A stretch of DNA of 38,269 bases from NCBI GenBank assembly GCA_018222965.1, contig JAAEZH010000001.1, positions 1 through 38,269 on the forward strand, in the 5' to 3' direction. Shown here piece after piece: positions 15,791 to 22,916 of the stretch. The notes under the pieces are model-generated. The model was not told the origin of the DNA. It searched no databases and saw only the letters and a list, made by a program, of their open reading frames with translations. Each line of letters starts with the position of its first letter. The stretch's first letter is position 1. This DNA is from Bacteroidota bacterium (GTDB lineage Bacteria; Bacteroidota; Bacteroidia; Chitinophagales; Saprospiraceae). Both the position numbers and the translations under genes were made by a program.

Positions 15791-16642
15791 TCAATCTAAT
15801 GAATGTGCCTGAATGGCTAGTACAGGAACATCTGAATGATAGGTAATTCGTTTGGTTTTACTGTAATTAAATAATTCTTGTATGAAGTTCCGTTTATGGA
15901 TCAGCATAACCAAAATATCGATCTCTTTTTCCTCTACGAAGTCGGTTAGGGGTTTTTGGAGGTTATCTCCGTCTACCACATAAAAATGGATTCGCTTGTT
16001 GTCCTTATAGCGTTCTTCCCATTTTGGTTGTGCCATTCGGTAAAATTCAACGTGATTCAGATCCACGTTGACACAAAAAACTTCTGCATCAAAAAACTCC
16101 GCGTATTCGAGTGCCTTATCCAGGACTTTAACCTCTTCATCAGAGAACTCGGTCGTAATTCCAAGCTTATCAATGTTTCCATCAAAAACGGCATCCTCCG
16201 GAACCGCCAAAACCGGAACAGAAGCATTTTCCATAACTTCACCGGCCACACTGCCAATAAAGATTTCTTTCGCACCGGAAGCCCCTTTGGTTCCCATAAT
16301 AATCATGCCTACCTCTTCTCGTTGAGCTTCCCGCAAAATGGGTTTAACGGTATGCGAATCGCGTTTCATCATATGGGTAACACGCACACCTGTCAGGTTT
16401 TGCTCTTCCGTTATTGCCCGCAATTTGGCCACAGATTTTTTAAAGTCGTCCAGTTTTTCGGACTCCATTTCCTTATGAATTTTCTCGAGGGTACTATGCA
16501 CACGGGTCCCTTTGGGATGTGGCAGGTCATAGACGTGAAGCAGAAGAATTTCCGCGTCAAATCGTTTGGCAAAATTGAGGGCATAGATATAGGCCCGGGT
16601 AGCGGCATCGGAGAAATCAGTTGGAAAAAGGATCTTTTTCAT
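15791..16642 (-). CDS. universal stress protein, tandem UspA domains
   Basis: 283 residues made of two Usp domains (about 1-147 and 150-283). The first starts KKILFPTDFSDAA and carries the ATP-binding G-2x-G-9x-G-S loop (GTKGASGAKEIFIGS, about 117-131) ending VPVLAVPED. The second keeps the terminal VPVLAIQA strand but has IHKRNFIQELFNYSKTKR where the glycine loop should be, so it probably does not bind ATP. Such tandem proteins are common in Bacteroidota; they are cytoplasmic stress or redox-linked factors. No promoter box was found in the 264-bp spacer on this strand. Confidence 0.93.
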   Translation of the reverse strand: MKKILFPTDFSDAATRAYIYALNFAKRFDAEILLLHVYDLPHPKGTRVHSTLEKIHKEMESEKLDDFKKSVAKLRAITEEQNLTGVRVTHMMKRDSHTVKPILREAQREEVGMIIMGTKGASGAKEIFIGSVAGEVMENASVPVLAVPEDAVFDGNIDKLGITTEFSDEEVKVLDKALEYAEFFDAEVFCVNVDLNHVEFYRMAQPKWEERYKDNKRIHFYVVDGDNLQKPLTDFVEEKEIDILVMLIHKRNFIQELFNYSKTKRITYHSDVPVLAIQAHSLD

Positions 16643-16830
16643 GTTGGGCGGTTAACGCTGATTCTGTTTAAGATTATCGAACTGAGAAGTTATCAGAAAT
16701 GTTGAAGCTATCCCAATTCAATGTCTGCAAATGAATCAGTAAGGTAAAAGTTTCTGAAAAATATCGAGACAATAGGCAAAGAATTAATCCAGAATTAACC
16801 CGGGAAATTCTCATCCTCCCCGGTTTTTGG

Positions 16831-16838
16831 TAAATTTG
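16831..16838 (+). promoter_or_regulatory. putative -7 box for small lipoprotein gene
   Basis: TAAATTTG matches TAnnTTTG and lies about 70 bp before the ATG at 16908. No clear -33 element is seen. The rest of the 264-bp spacer between the stress-protein start and this gene shows no further feature. Confidence 0.45.
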
Positions 16839-16907
16839 AAAAGAATGAGGCACTTGTGCCATGTCATTTGTCAAACTATTTATCTGACTTTTGTCAACCT
16901 TCCGGTC

Positions 16908-17303
16908 ATGCGAACGCTACCTATTTTATTTGGTCTATTCATTCTGGTTTCCTGTAATCAGTCAAATGATCTCAATCCAACTGCCCCGTTTCCTGATTCC
17001 AATCAGGATTCCAACAACAGGGCCCTGATTGTAAAAATCCTCTATTGCGAAGATGCTGGTGGAGAGATTTGCGAGCCGGAGCCGGTTTCTGAAGCTACAG
17101 CCGTGCTCTATCTGGCTGAAAATGCAGTGGATGATCCGGCGCAAGCCGTCCAGGACGGAATCAGTGATTCCAATGGAGAGGTTGCCTTTGAAGATCTTGA
17201 TGCTTCAAGCTACTATCTAAAAATCCAATGCGAATACGGGGAAAAAGTACTGGAGGCTGAAACACCAAAGGGGAAAACGAATATTGTGAGTGTCCAGTTT
17301 TAA
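16908..17303 (+). CDS. small lipoprotein with Ig/transthyretin-like domain
   Basis: 131 residues. Starting from ATG 16908 gives a compact lipoprotein signal (MRTLPILFGLFILVSC, lipobox ILVSC, Cys16); an in-frame TTG 81 bp upstream would bury it. After an Asn/Pro/Ser-rich linker, the remaining ~95 residues (VSEATAVLYLAENA ... GISDSNGEVAFEDLDASSYYLKIQCEYG) look like a carboxypeptidase-regulatory/SpaA-type beta-sandwich with the usual 'D/SxxGxVxFxxLxxxxYxL' signature. Function unknown; such lipoproteins are frequent structural or ligand-binding parts of the envelope. It converges on the exonuclease-like gene. Confidence 0.8.
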   Translation: MRTLPILFGLFILVSCNQSNDLNPTAPFPDSNQDSNNRALIVKILYCEDAGGEICEPEPVSEATAVLYLAENAVDDPAQAVQDGISDSNGEVAFEDLDASSYYLKIQCEYGEKVLEAETPKGKTNIVSVQF

Positions 17304-17310
17304 GGACAGG

Positions 17311-17336
17311 CATAAAAAAGGGAGCTCGAAGCTCCC
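17311..17336 (-). terminator. intrinsic terminator, leftward
   Basis: GGGAGCT (17320-17326) pairs with AGCTCCC (17330-17336) over a CGA loop. On the minus strand the hairpin is followed by CTTTTTTATG. It lies 167 bp past the exonuclease-like stop codon, so any leftward transcript would include the folded region 17372-17465; on the plus strand it could also stop the small lipoprotein transcript, though without a T-run. Confidence 0.7.
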
Positions 17337-17371
17337 CTAAATACCAGTTTGTAAATCACTCACTAGCTCTT

Positions 17372-17465
17372 AATCGGTTTTGGGACAAAAAACACTCATT
17401 AACCGATTGGATGCGAGCTAAAAAGCATGAATCCCGCCAAGTCATCGTGCTTAATCATCCAATCG
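17372..17465. other. highly folded intergenic element with competing stems
   Basis: AATCGGTT (17372-17379) can pair with AACCGATT (17401-17408). Alternatively CGATTGGATG (17404-17413) pairs perfectly with CATCCAATCG (17456-17465), using five of the same bases, so the two stems exclude each other. Inside the larger stem AAGCATGA (17423-17430) pairs with TCGTGCTT (17445-17452) with one wobble in the rightward RNA. It sits between convergent genes, with a leftward intrinsic terminator beyond it. No known RNA family is recognised. Confidence 0.6.
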
Positions 17466-17502
17466 ACTTTAAGACGATCCTTTTTAATAAGGTCACAATT
17501 CT

Positions 17503-18600
17503 TTAGAAATTTTTCAATAATACTTTCAGGTAAACAGGCTGATGGTCGGAATAGGCGAAGCCTTGTGGAATGCCTTTTACTTCAACAGCCTGTAAATTGG
17601 GAGAGATCAGGAAGAAGTCAATAAGTGTTTCGAAAGTTTTGCCGGGTTCATAAATATCGCCAACTTTTCGATTGGTGGGTATCGTTGGATCATAAGCCCA
17701 GGTCCAGTCGGATGGTAAAAAATTGTCCCGAATATTAATTTGAGAATATCCCTGGGTATTACCCGGGCTGAAGGTGTCGAAGGGAAAAAATGGCGGACAT
17801 TGATTCCAATCCCCTCCTACTACGATATAATGTCCCTTTTTATAAGCATCTAGCAGGAAATCCTGCAGAAAATCCATTTGCTGCTTTTTTAGTTTCCCTC
17901 CTTTGTCATAGGCTGAATTATGAATATTGACTACCCATAGTTCTTTTCCGTTACTAACCGGAAACTTTTGTACTGCAGCACAGCGATCCAATTGAAATAT
18001 GCGGGTTGGCCAGGAAAAACTTCCGGGAAGTTGATATCTGGTGGATTCTAAGGGTTGATATGCGCTATAAGTTGCCAGGCCGGAATAGACCTTTCCATAA
18101 GCTCTCCAGGGTTCAAAAATTGGCAGCGGCACTCTGGGGGCTTTATAATTTGGAGCAAACAAGCCTGTCACATTTTCCAAAACAGACAGATGGGTTTCAA
18201 ACTGGTTGATACCATAACTTCTTTTGGAATCGTAATCTACTTCCTGCAGCAGGTAAAAATCGGCATCAATGGCAGAGAGAGTAGCAGCAGCTCCATCAAT
18301 ATTCTTTTTTGCGAGGGATTCCGTAGGTCTGATCATACGTCCGCCGGAAAAAAACATACCTCCTTTGTCGTAAAAAAAATCAGATTCAGATCCCAGTCCG
18401 CCGTATCCTACATTCCATATCAAAAAAGAAAGCAGGCTGTCTGAAATAACAGACTCCGGATTGCCATTGACATCTGCCTCAAGTGGTATTTCGGCTTTCG
18501 GTTGGTAGTCGGTCATGGTTCCGTGGATCAAAACCACCAGAACATAAAGTAAGATGGTAAGGAGTAGCCATCCAATAAATTTTAGTATTTGCTTCAGCAT
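17503..18600 (-). CDS. membrane-anchored endonuclease/exonuclease/phosphatase family protein
   Basis: 365 residues with one N-terminal membrane span (about 7-27: FIGWLLLTILLYVLVVLIHG) and a periplasm-facing EEP catalytic domain. The family's active-site signatures are present in order: IWNVGYGGLG (metal-site Asn63), LLQEVD (Glu120), VVNIHN, VVGGDWNQ (catalytic Asp/Asn) and the terminal SDHQPVYL (catalytic Asp-His). Possible substrates are nucleic acids or phosphoinositide-like phosphodiesters; sequence alone does not decide. It begins 3 bp after dapB and is probably transcribed with it. Confidence 0.88.
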   Translation of the reverse strand: MLKQILKFIGWLLLTILLYVLVVLIHGTMTDYQPKAEIPLEADVNGNPESVISDSLLSFLIWNVGYGGLGSESDFFYDKGGMFFSGGRMIRPTESLAKKNIDGAAATLSAIDADFYLLQEVDYDSKRSYGINQFETHLSVLENVTGLFAPNYKAPRVPLPIFEPWRAYGKVYSGLATYSAYQPLESTRYQLPGSFSWPTRIFQLDRCAAVQKFPVSNGKELWVVNIHNSAYDKGGKLKKQQMDFLQDFLLDAYKKGHYIVVGGDWNQCPPFFPFDTFSPGNTQGYSQINIRDNFLPSDWTWAYDPTIPTNRKVGDIYEPGKTFETLIDFFLISPNLQAVEVKGIPQGFAYSDHQPVYLKVLLKNF

Positions 18601-18603
18601 AGG

Positions 18604-19326
18604 TTAAAATTTCAGCAGGTCTTCCATACCGAAGATACCTTTTTTCCCGGGCAGCCAACGGGCAGCCAGGAGAGCACCACGGGCAAAACCTTCCCGGCTT
18701 TTTGCTATGTGTTTGATGGTTAATTCGTCTATCGGAGATTCCCAGGTAACTTCGTGGGTGCCGGGGACACCTTTCTCCCGAAAGGAGGCGATAGGTATTT
18801 CATCCTGTTCTTGAGCATTTTCTTTAACCCACTTGTCTTTACGTGAAACTTCAGAAATGATATCTTTTGCCAGACTGATGGCCGTTCCGGAAGGGGCATC
18901 CAGTTTTTGGGTGTGATGGGTTTCTGTCAGCTTCACATCAAAAGCTGCCTGGCCTTGCATAATTCGGGCCAGTACTTTATTGATATGGAAGAAAATATTT
19001 ACGCCCAAACTAAAATTGGAGGCGTAGAAAAATGCTCCTTTGGTTTCTTCCGTAAGGCCTTCAACTTCCGGCAGGCGGTCCAACCAGGCAGTCGTACCGG
19101 AAACAACGGGGATATTGGCCTTCAGTGCCACAGAGATATTCGCGAAAGCGGTATCAGGAGTAGAGAAATCGATAGCCACATCAGCATCTGATGCTTTCAG
19201 GTTTTCAATGGTAAGCTCGGAGGCATTCGAACTATCGATCCGCATAACCACTTCATCTCCTTCGCTTTTGGCAATGCTTTCGATGGTGATGCCCATTTTA
19301 CCATATCCCAAAAGTGCGATTTTCAT
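18604..19326 (-). CDS. dapB: 4-hydroxy-tetrahydrodipicolinate reductase
   Basis: Reduces HTPA to tetrahydrodipicolinate with NAD(P)H in the diaminopimelate/lysine route. The 240-residue length is the shorter form common in Bacteroidota. Visible are the nucleotide-binding GYGKMG at 7-12, the IDFSTPDTA segment (52-60), VVSGTTAW (74-81), the catalytic His pair and Lys in THHTQKLDAPSGTA (His137, His138, Lys141), and the terminal SREGFARGALLAARWL. The ATG at 19326 gives MKIALLGYGKMG directly. About 100 bp of A/T-rich spacer separate it from the cysteine desulfurase upstream; no promoter box was found. Confidence 0.96.
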   Translation of the reverse strand: MKIALLGYGKMGITIESIAKSEGDEVVMRIDSSNASELTIENLKASDADVAIDFSTPDTAFANISVALKANIPVVSGTTAWLDRLPEVEGLTEETKGAFFYASNFSLGVNIFFHINKVLARIMQGQAAFDVKLTETHHTQKLDAPSGTAISLAKDIISEVSRKDKWVKENAQEQDEIPIASFREKGVPGTHEVTWESPIDELTIKHIAKSREGFARGALLAARWLPGKKGIFGMEDLLKF

Positions 19327-19423
19327 AGGTGTTCCGGTTTTGATCCGGGTCGAAGGTATGGTATGGAAGTTTTAATTGATAATTTTTAGTTCTTAATTGT
19401 TGGTTACCATTAAAATCTCTGGT

Positions 19424-20563
19424 TTAGGCTACCGCTTTGAGATCCAAAATCTCTTCGAGTTTGGTTAGCAGGAAGTCAATTTCTTCCCGGGTATTGTAAT
19501 GCGAGAATGAGAAGCGAATGTTTACGCGCTCCTCCCCCTTTTGAATTTCCCGGATCACATGAGATCCGGCGTCGGCTCCCGAACTGCATGCACTTCCACC
19601 GCTGGCACAAATACCGGCAATATCCAGATTAAACAGCAAGAGGCTGGTTTTATCGTTTGAGGGGAAGGAAACATTTAAAACCGTATAAAGGGCATCTCCG
19701 TCTATATCTCCGTTGAAGTGTATATCCTGAATACGCTCCTGTAGGTTATGGCGCAGGTATTTGCGTAACGAATCAATTTTCTCTTTGCGGGAATCCAGGT
19801 TTTCAATGGCAAGATCTAAAGCTTTGGCAAGACCAAGAATGCCATATACATTTTCGGTACCTGCCCGCATGTTGCGTTCCTGTGATCCGCCGTCAATGAG
19901 AGGCTGGATAGGCACATCACCATTGATATATATAAAACCTACGCCTTTTGGACCGTGGAATTTGTGTGCGCCAGCAGATAAAAAGTGGATTTTTGTTTTT
20001 GAAACATCGATTGGAATATGGCCAATAGTCTGAACCGTATCTGAATGAAACCAGGCTCCATGTTCCTCACAAATCGCTGCCACTATTTCCAAATCCAGCA
20101 AAGTGCCAATTTCATTATTGGCATGCATGAGGCTGACCAGTGTTTTTTCGGCGGAAGCCGCCAACATATTTTTCAGGACTTCATAATCGGGTCTGCCCAC
20201 GGCATCTACGGGGACCATATCGACCTGTACGCCTTCTTTTTCAAGCCTTTCCACCGTATGCAGGACACAGTGGTGCTCGATTGGGGAAGTGATGATGCGT
20301 TTTACTCCCAAATCCCGTACACTGCATTTTAGAGCCATATTATTGGCTTCTGTACCTCCTGAGGTAAAGAAGATTTCACCAATGGAGGCATTGATGTGGT
20401 TTGCCACGCGTTTTCTGGCATCTTCCAGTGCTGCCCGCACTTCCCGGCCGGCTGCATGAATGGATGATGGGTTGCCATAGGCTTTTTCCATCATCTGAAC
20501 CATTTCACGAATTACTTCTTCGCTTAAGGGGGTGGTAGCGGCATTGTCCAGATAAACTTTCAT
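19424..20563 (-). CDS. cysteine desulfurase (NifS/IscS class)
   Basis: PLP enzyme that takes sulfur from cysteine for Fe-S clusters or tRNA thiolation. 379 residues with YLDNAATTP at the start, TSGGTEANNMAL (68-78), MHANNEIGTL (147-155), the PLP lysine in SAGAHKFHGPKG (Lys201) and the persulfide cysteine in SGGSACSSGAD (Cys326). The long loop and short extension around Cys326 are of the NifS/IscS (class I) type rather than SufS. Which scaffold it serves cannot be told here, since no iscU or suf genes are nearby. It starts two bases after the glmM stop, so the two are one transcript. Confidence 0.95.
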   Translation of the reverse strand: MKVYLDNAATTPLSEEVIREMVQMMEKAYGNPSSIHAAGREVRAALEDARKRVANHINASIGEIFFTSGGTEANNMALKCSVRDLGVKRIITSPIEHHCVLHTVERLEKEGVQVDMVPVDAVGRPDYEVLKNMLAASAEKTLVSLMHANNEIGTLLDLEIVAAICEEHGAWFHSDTVQTIGHIPIDVSKTKIHFLSAGAHKFHGPKGVGFIYINGDVPIQPLIDGGSQERNMRAGTENVYGILGLAKALDLAIENLDSRKEKIDSLRKYLRHNLQERIQDIHFNGDIDGDALYTVLNVSFPSNDKTSLLLFNLDIAGICASGGSACSSGADAGSHVIREIQKGEERVNIRFSFSHYNTREEIDFLLTKLEEILDLKAVA

Positions 20564-20565
20564 GG

Positions 20566-21948
20566 CTATTCTTTTAGCATTTCGATTATATCGCCTTTGA
20601 TCTTATTGGCAAGATTCTCAGCAATTACTTCTGAGGTGCTTTCGGTGTAAATCCGAACAACTGGTTCTGTATTTGATTTTCTCAAATGGATCCAGCCTTC
20701 CTCCAGGTCTATTTTCAGGCCATCAACCCGGTTGAGGTTGGCATTTTTATAGCGATCGGCCAGTTTATCAAAGAGTGCATCAGGATCAAAGTCTCCTTCC
20801 AGCGCGATTTTATTTTTGGACATAAAATAGGCCGGATAGGTACTTCTGAGCATAGATGGCTGGCTTCCCGAATCGGCCAGGTATGACAGGAAAAGAGCTA
20901 TTCCAACCAATGCATCTCTTCCGTAATGGAGTTCCGGATAAATAATGCCTCCGTTTCCTTCCCCGCCAATCACTGCGTTGGTTTCCTTCATCAGCTTAAC
21001 CACATTAACTTCTCCCACGGCTGATGCGGCATATTCTCCGCCGTGTTTCAGGGTTACATCACGCAACGCACGGGTAGAACTCAGGTTAGAAACCGTATTT
21101 CCTTTATTATGTCGTAGTATATAATCCGCGACGGCTACCAGCGTATATTCTTCCCCGAAATAAGTGCCATCTTCCTGGATAAAGGCCAGGCGATCCACAT
21201 CGGGATCAACGGCGATTCCCAAATGGGCATTTTCTTTTGAAACCGCCTTGATCAGGCCGGAAAGGTGATCCTCCAAGGGTTCGGGATTGTGTGCAAATCG
21301 GCCGTTTACCTCCCCATTAAGCAGGATACAGGTACAGCCTAAAGCCTCCAGCAATGCAGGCACAGCAATTGCTCCTGTTGAGTTGACACCGTCTACTATG
21401 ATTTTGTAGTTGAGATCCCGAATCTTTTCGGCCTTTACCAGGGGGAGATTCAGAATAGCTTTAATATGCCGCTCAATAGCATTATCCTGCCTTTCATATG
21501 CGCCCAGCTTTTGAACGGATGCATATTCGATTTCGCCCTTTGCCAAAATATCCAGTAATTCCTGACCATCAGCTGCACTGATGAACTCCCCGTCTGCATT
21601 GAGAAATTTCAGCGCATTCCATTCCATTGGATTGTGACTGGCGGTAAAAATGATGCCGCCTGCAGCTTCTTCTTCCTGAACGATCATTTCCACGGTGGGG
21701 GTTGTTGATAATCCCAGGTCCAGCACCTTAAACCCCAACATTCGGAGAGTTTGGATAGCGAGACTACTGACTAGTTCGCCGGATATTCGTCCGTCTCTAC
21801 CGACCACAATAGTTTGGTGGTCACTGCGGTGGAGGCACCACTGCCCAAAAGCAGCAGCAGATTCAACGATATCCTGAGGAGTAAGGTTTTGTCCGGCCTT
21901 ACCGCCAATGGTTCCACGTATTCCGGATATGGATTTAATTAGGGTCAA
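20566..21948 (-). CDS. glmM: phosphoglucosamine mutase (phosphohexomutase family)
   Basis: 460 residues of the alpha-D-phosphohexomutase family. Phosphoserine loop FTASHNPMEWNALKF (Ser104), metal-binding DPDVDR (248-253), sugar-binding GGEGNGG near 325, and the C-terminal phosphate-binding RKSNTEPVVRIYTES. Bacteroidota GlmM proteins have this length and the same terminal motif, so conversion of glucosamine-6-phosphate to the 1-phosphate for peptidoglycan and LPS is the most likely role; phosphomannomutase/phosphoglucomutase activity is not excluded. A -7 box 51 bp upstream probably starts the glmM-desulfurase transcript, divergent from the PAP2 gene. Confidence 0.88.
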   Translation of the reverse strand: MTLIKSISGIRGTIGGKAGQNLTPQDIVESAAAFGQWCLHRSDHQTIVVGRDGRISGELVSSLAIQTLRMLGFKVLDLGLSTTPTVEMIVQEEEAAGGIIFTASHNPMEWNALKFLNADGEFISAADGQELLDILAKGEIEYASVQKLGAYERQDNAIERHIKAILNLPLVKAEKIRDLNYKIIVDGVNSTGAIAVPALLEALGCTCILLNGEVNGRFAHNPEPLEDHLSGLIKAVSKENAHLGIAVDPDVDRLAFIQEDGTYFGEEYTLVAVADYILRHNKGNTVSNLSSTRALRDVTLKHGGEYAASAVGEVNVVKLMKETNAVIGGEGNGGIIYPELHYGRDALVGIALFLSYLADSGSQPSMLRSTYPAYFMSKNKIALEGDFDPDALFDKLADRYKNANLNRVDGLKIDLEEGWIHLRKSNTEPVVRIYTESTSEVIAENLANKIKGDIIEMLKE

Positions 21949-21998
21949 AAGTTATTGTTTTGAAATTTGTAGATAAGTCAGCTCAGTCAGAAGTGGAG

Positions 21999-22006
21999 CA
22001 AAAATA
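21999..22006 (-). promoter_or_regulatory. putative -7 box for glmM operon
   Basis: The minus strand reads TATTTTTG (TAnnTTTG), about 50 bp upstream of the glmM ATG. It lies back to back with the rightward box at 22042-22049. Confidence 0.45.
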
Positions 22007-22041
22007 TAAAAGGTGGCAGAACTTTTTTAATATTGTTCCTT

Positions 22042-22049
22042 TAGCTTTG
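22042..22049 (+). promoter_or_regulatory. putative -7 box for PAP2 gene
   Basis: TAGCTTTG matches TAnnTTTG. Initiation would fall near 22056, downstream or at the edge of an in-frame TTG at 22058, which supports translation from the ATG at 22127. Confidence 0.5.
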
Positions 22050-22126
22050 CAAACATTTTGAAATTGCAACAAGCTTTCTTTGGGATCGCCGGTTATCAGG
22101 TAAGGGAAACCGCTTTAAAACAATCT

Positions 22127-22711
22127 ATGTTAGAACAGCTATTACACCTTGACCAGGATGTTTTTCAGGTCATAAATGGCCAGTGGAACAATGCTTTTTT
22201 AGACCTGGTTTTGCCCTGGATGCGCAACAAATACAACTGGATCCCAGCCTATATTTTGTTGGCCGTTGTATTGGTTTACAGGTATAAAGCAAAAGGAGTT
22301 TTGGCGATCTTTGCGCTGATTGCGTGTGTTGCGTTGACCGATACCCTTTCACATCGGGTAATAAAAAAGCAGGTAGAGCGGCCTCGTCCGTGCAAAACAC
22401 TGGATCCTGAATCCGGGGAGATTCGGTTACTCATAAATTGTGGTAGTGGTTATAGTTTCACTTCCAATCATGCCAGCAATCATTTTGGCATTGCCGCTTT
22501 TCTATTCTTTCTATTTGGATCTGTTCTCCCCGGATGGCGTTGGTTGTTGTTTATTTGGGCAGGAATTATTGCCTGGGCACAGGTATATGTAGGGGTTCAT
22601 TATCCGCTTGATGTCCTGGCAGGAGCCCTTTTGGGAACGATAATTGGCTGGCTTTGTGCCTGGCTTTTCAGCAAATATGGTCGCTTCCGCCCGGTAAAAA
22701 AACACGTCTGA
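22127..22711 (+). CDS. PAP2-superfamily membrane phosphatase
   Basis: 194 residues with about five membrane spans. The three PAP2 phosphatase motifs are present: KKQVERPRPC (K-x6-RP), YSFTSNHASNHFGIAAF (variant of PSGH) and YVGVHYPLDVLAGALLG (SR-x5-H-x3-D position held by VGVHYPLD). Such enzymes remove phosphate from lipids, including undecaprenyl pyrophosphate or phosphatidic acid. The start chosen is the ATG at 22127 because it gives the family-like MLEQLLHLDQDVFQVING opening. A CCGACT/AGTCGG inverted repeat (22715-22747) follows the stop but has no T-run. It shares a divergent promoter region with glmM. Confidence 0.9.
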   Translation: MLEQLLHLDQDVFQVINGQWNNAFLDLVLPWMRNKYNWIPAYILLAVVLVYRYKAKGVLAIFALIACVALTDTLSHRVIKKQVERPRPCKTLDPESGEIRLLINCGSGYSFTSNHASNHFGIAAFLFFLFGSVLPGWRWLLFIWAGIIAWAQVYVGVHYPLDVLAGALLGTIIGWLCAWLFSKYGRFRPVKKHV

Positions 22712-22916
22712 GAACCGACTGTAATGAAGAAGAACAATTTTAGTCGGCCGCATTTTTGTAATTTTTCATAGCTGTTGGTCAGAAATTCCATGCTTTCTGT
22801 AAAAAGGAGGCCATCAAAATTTGGCTAAAACCAAATGGAGTTTCTATGCCATAGTAGAATTCACTATTTTACCCCACGATCCAAATAATTCACAAATTCA
22901 ACAACCGGTCTTTAGT

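Noticed and set aside
22804-22823. Shine-Dalgarno-like AGGAGG before an in-frame TTG at 22821
   Set aside because: Starting there would put 32 residues ahead of a clean signal peptide; Bacteroidota rarely rely on such sites, so ATG 22917 is preferred.
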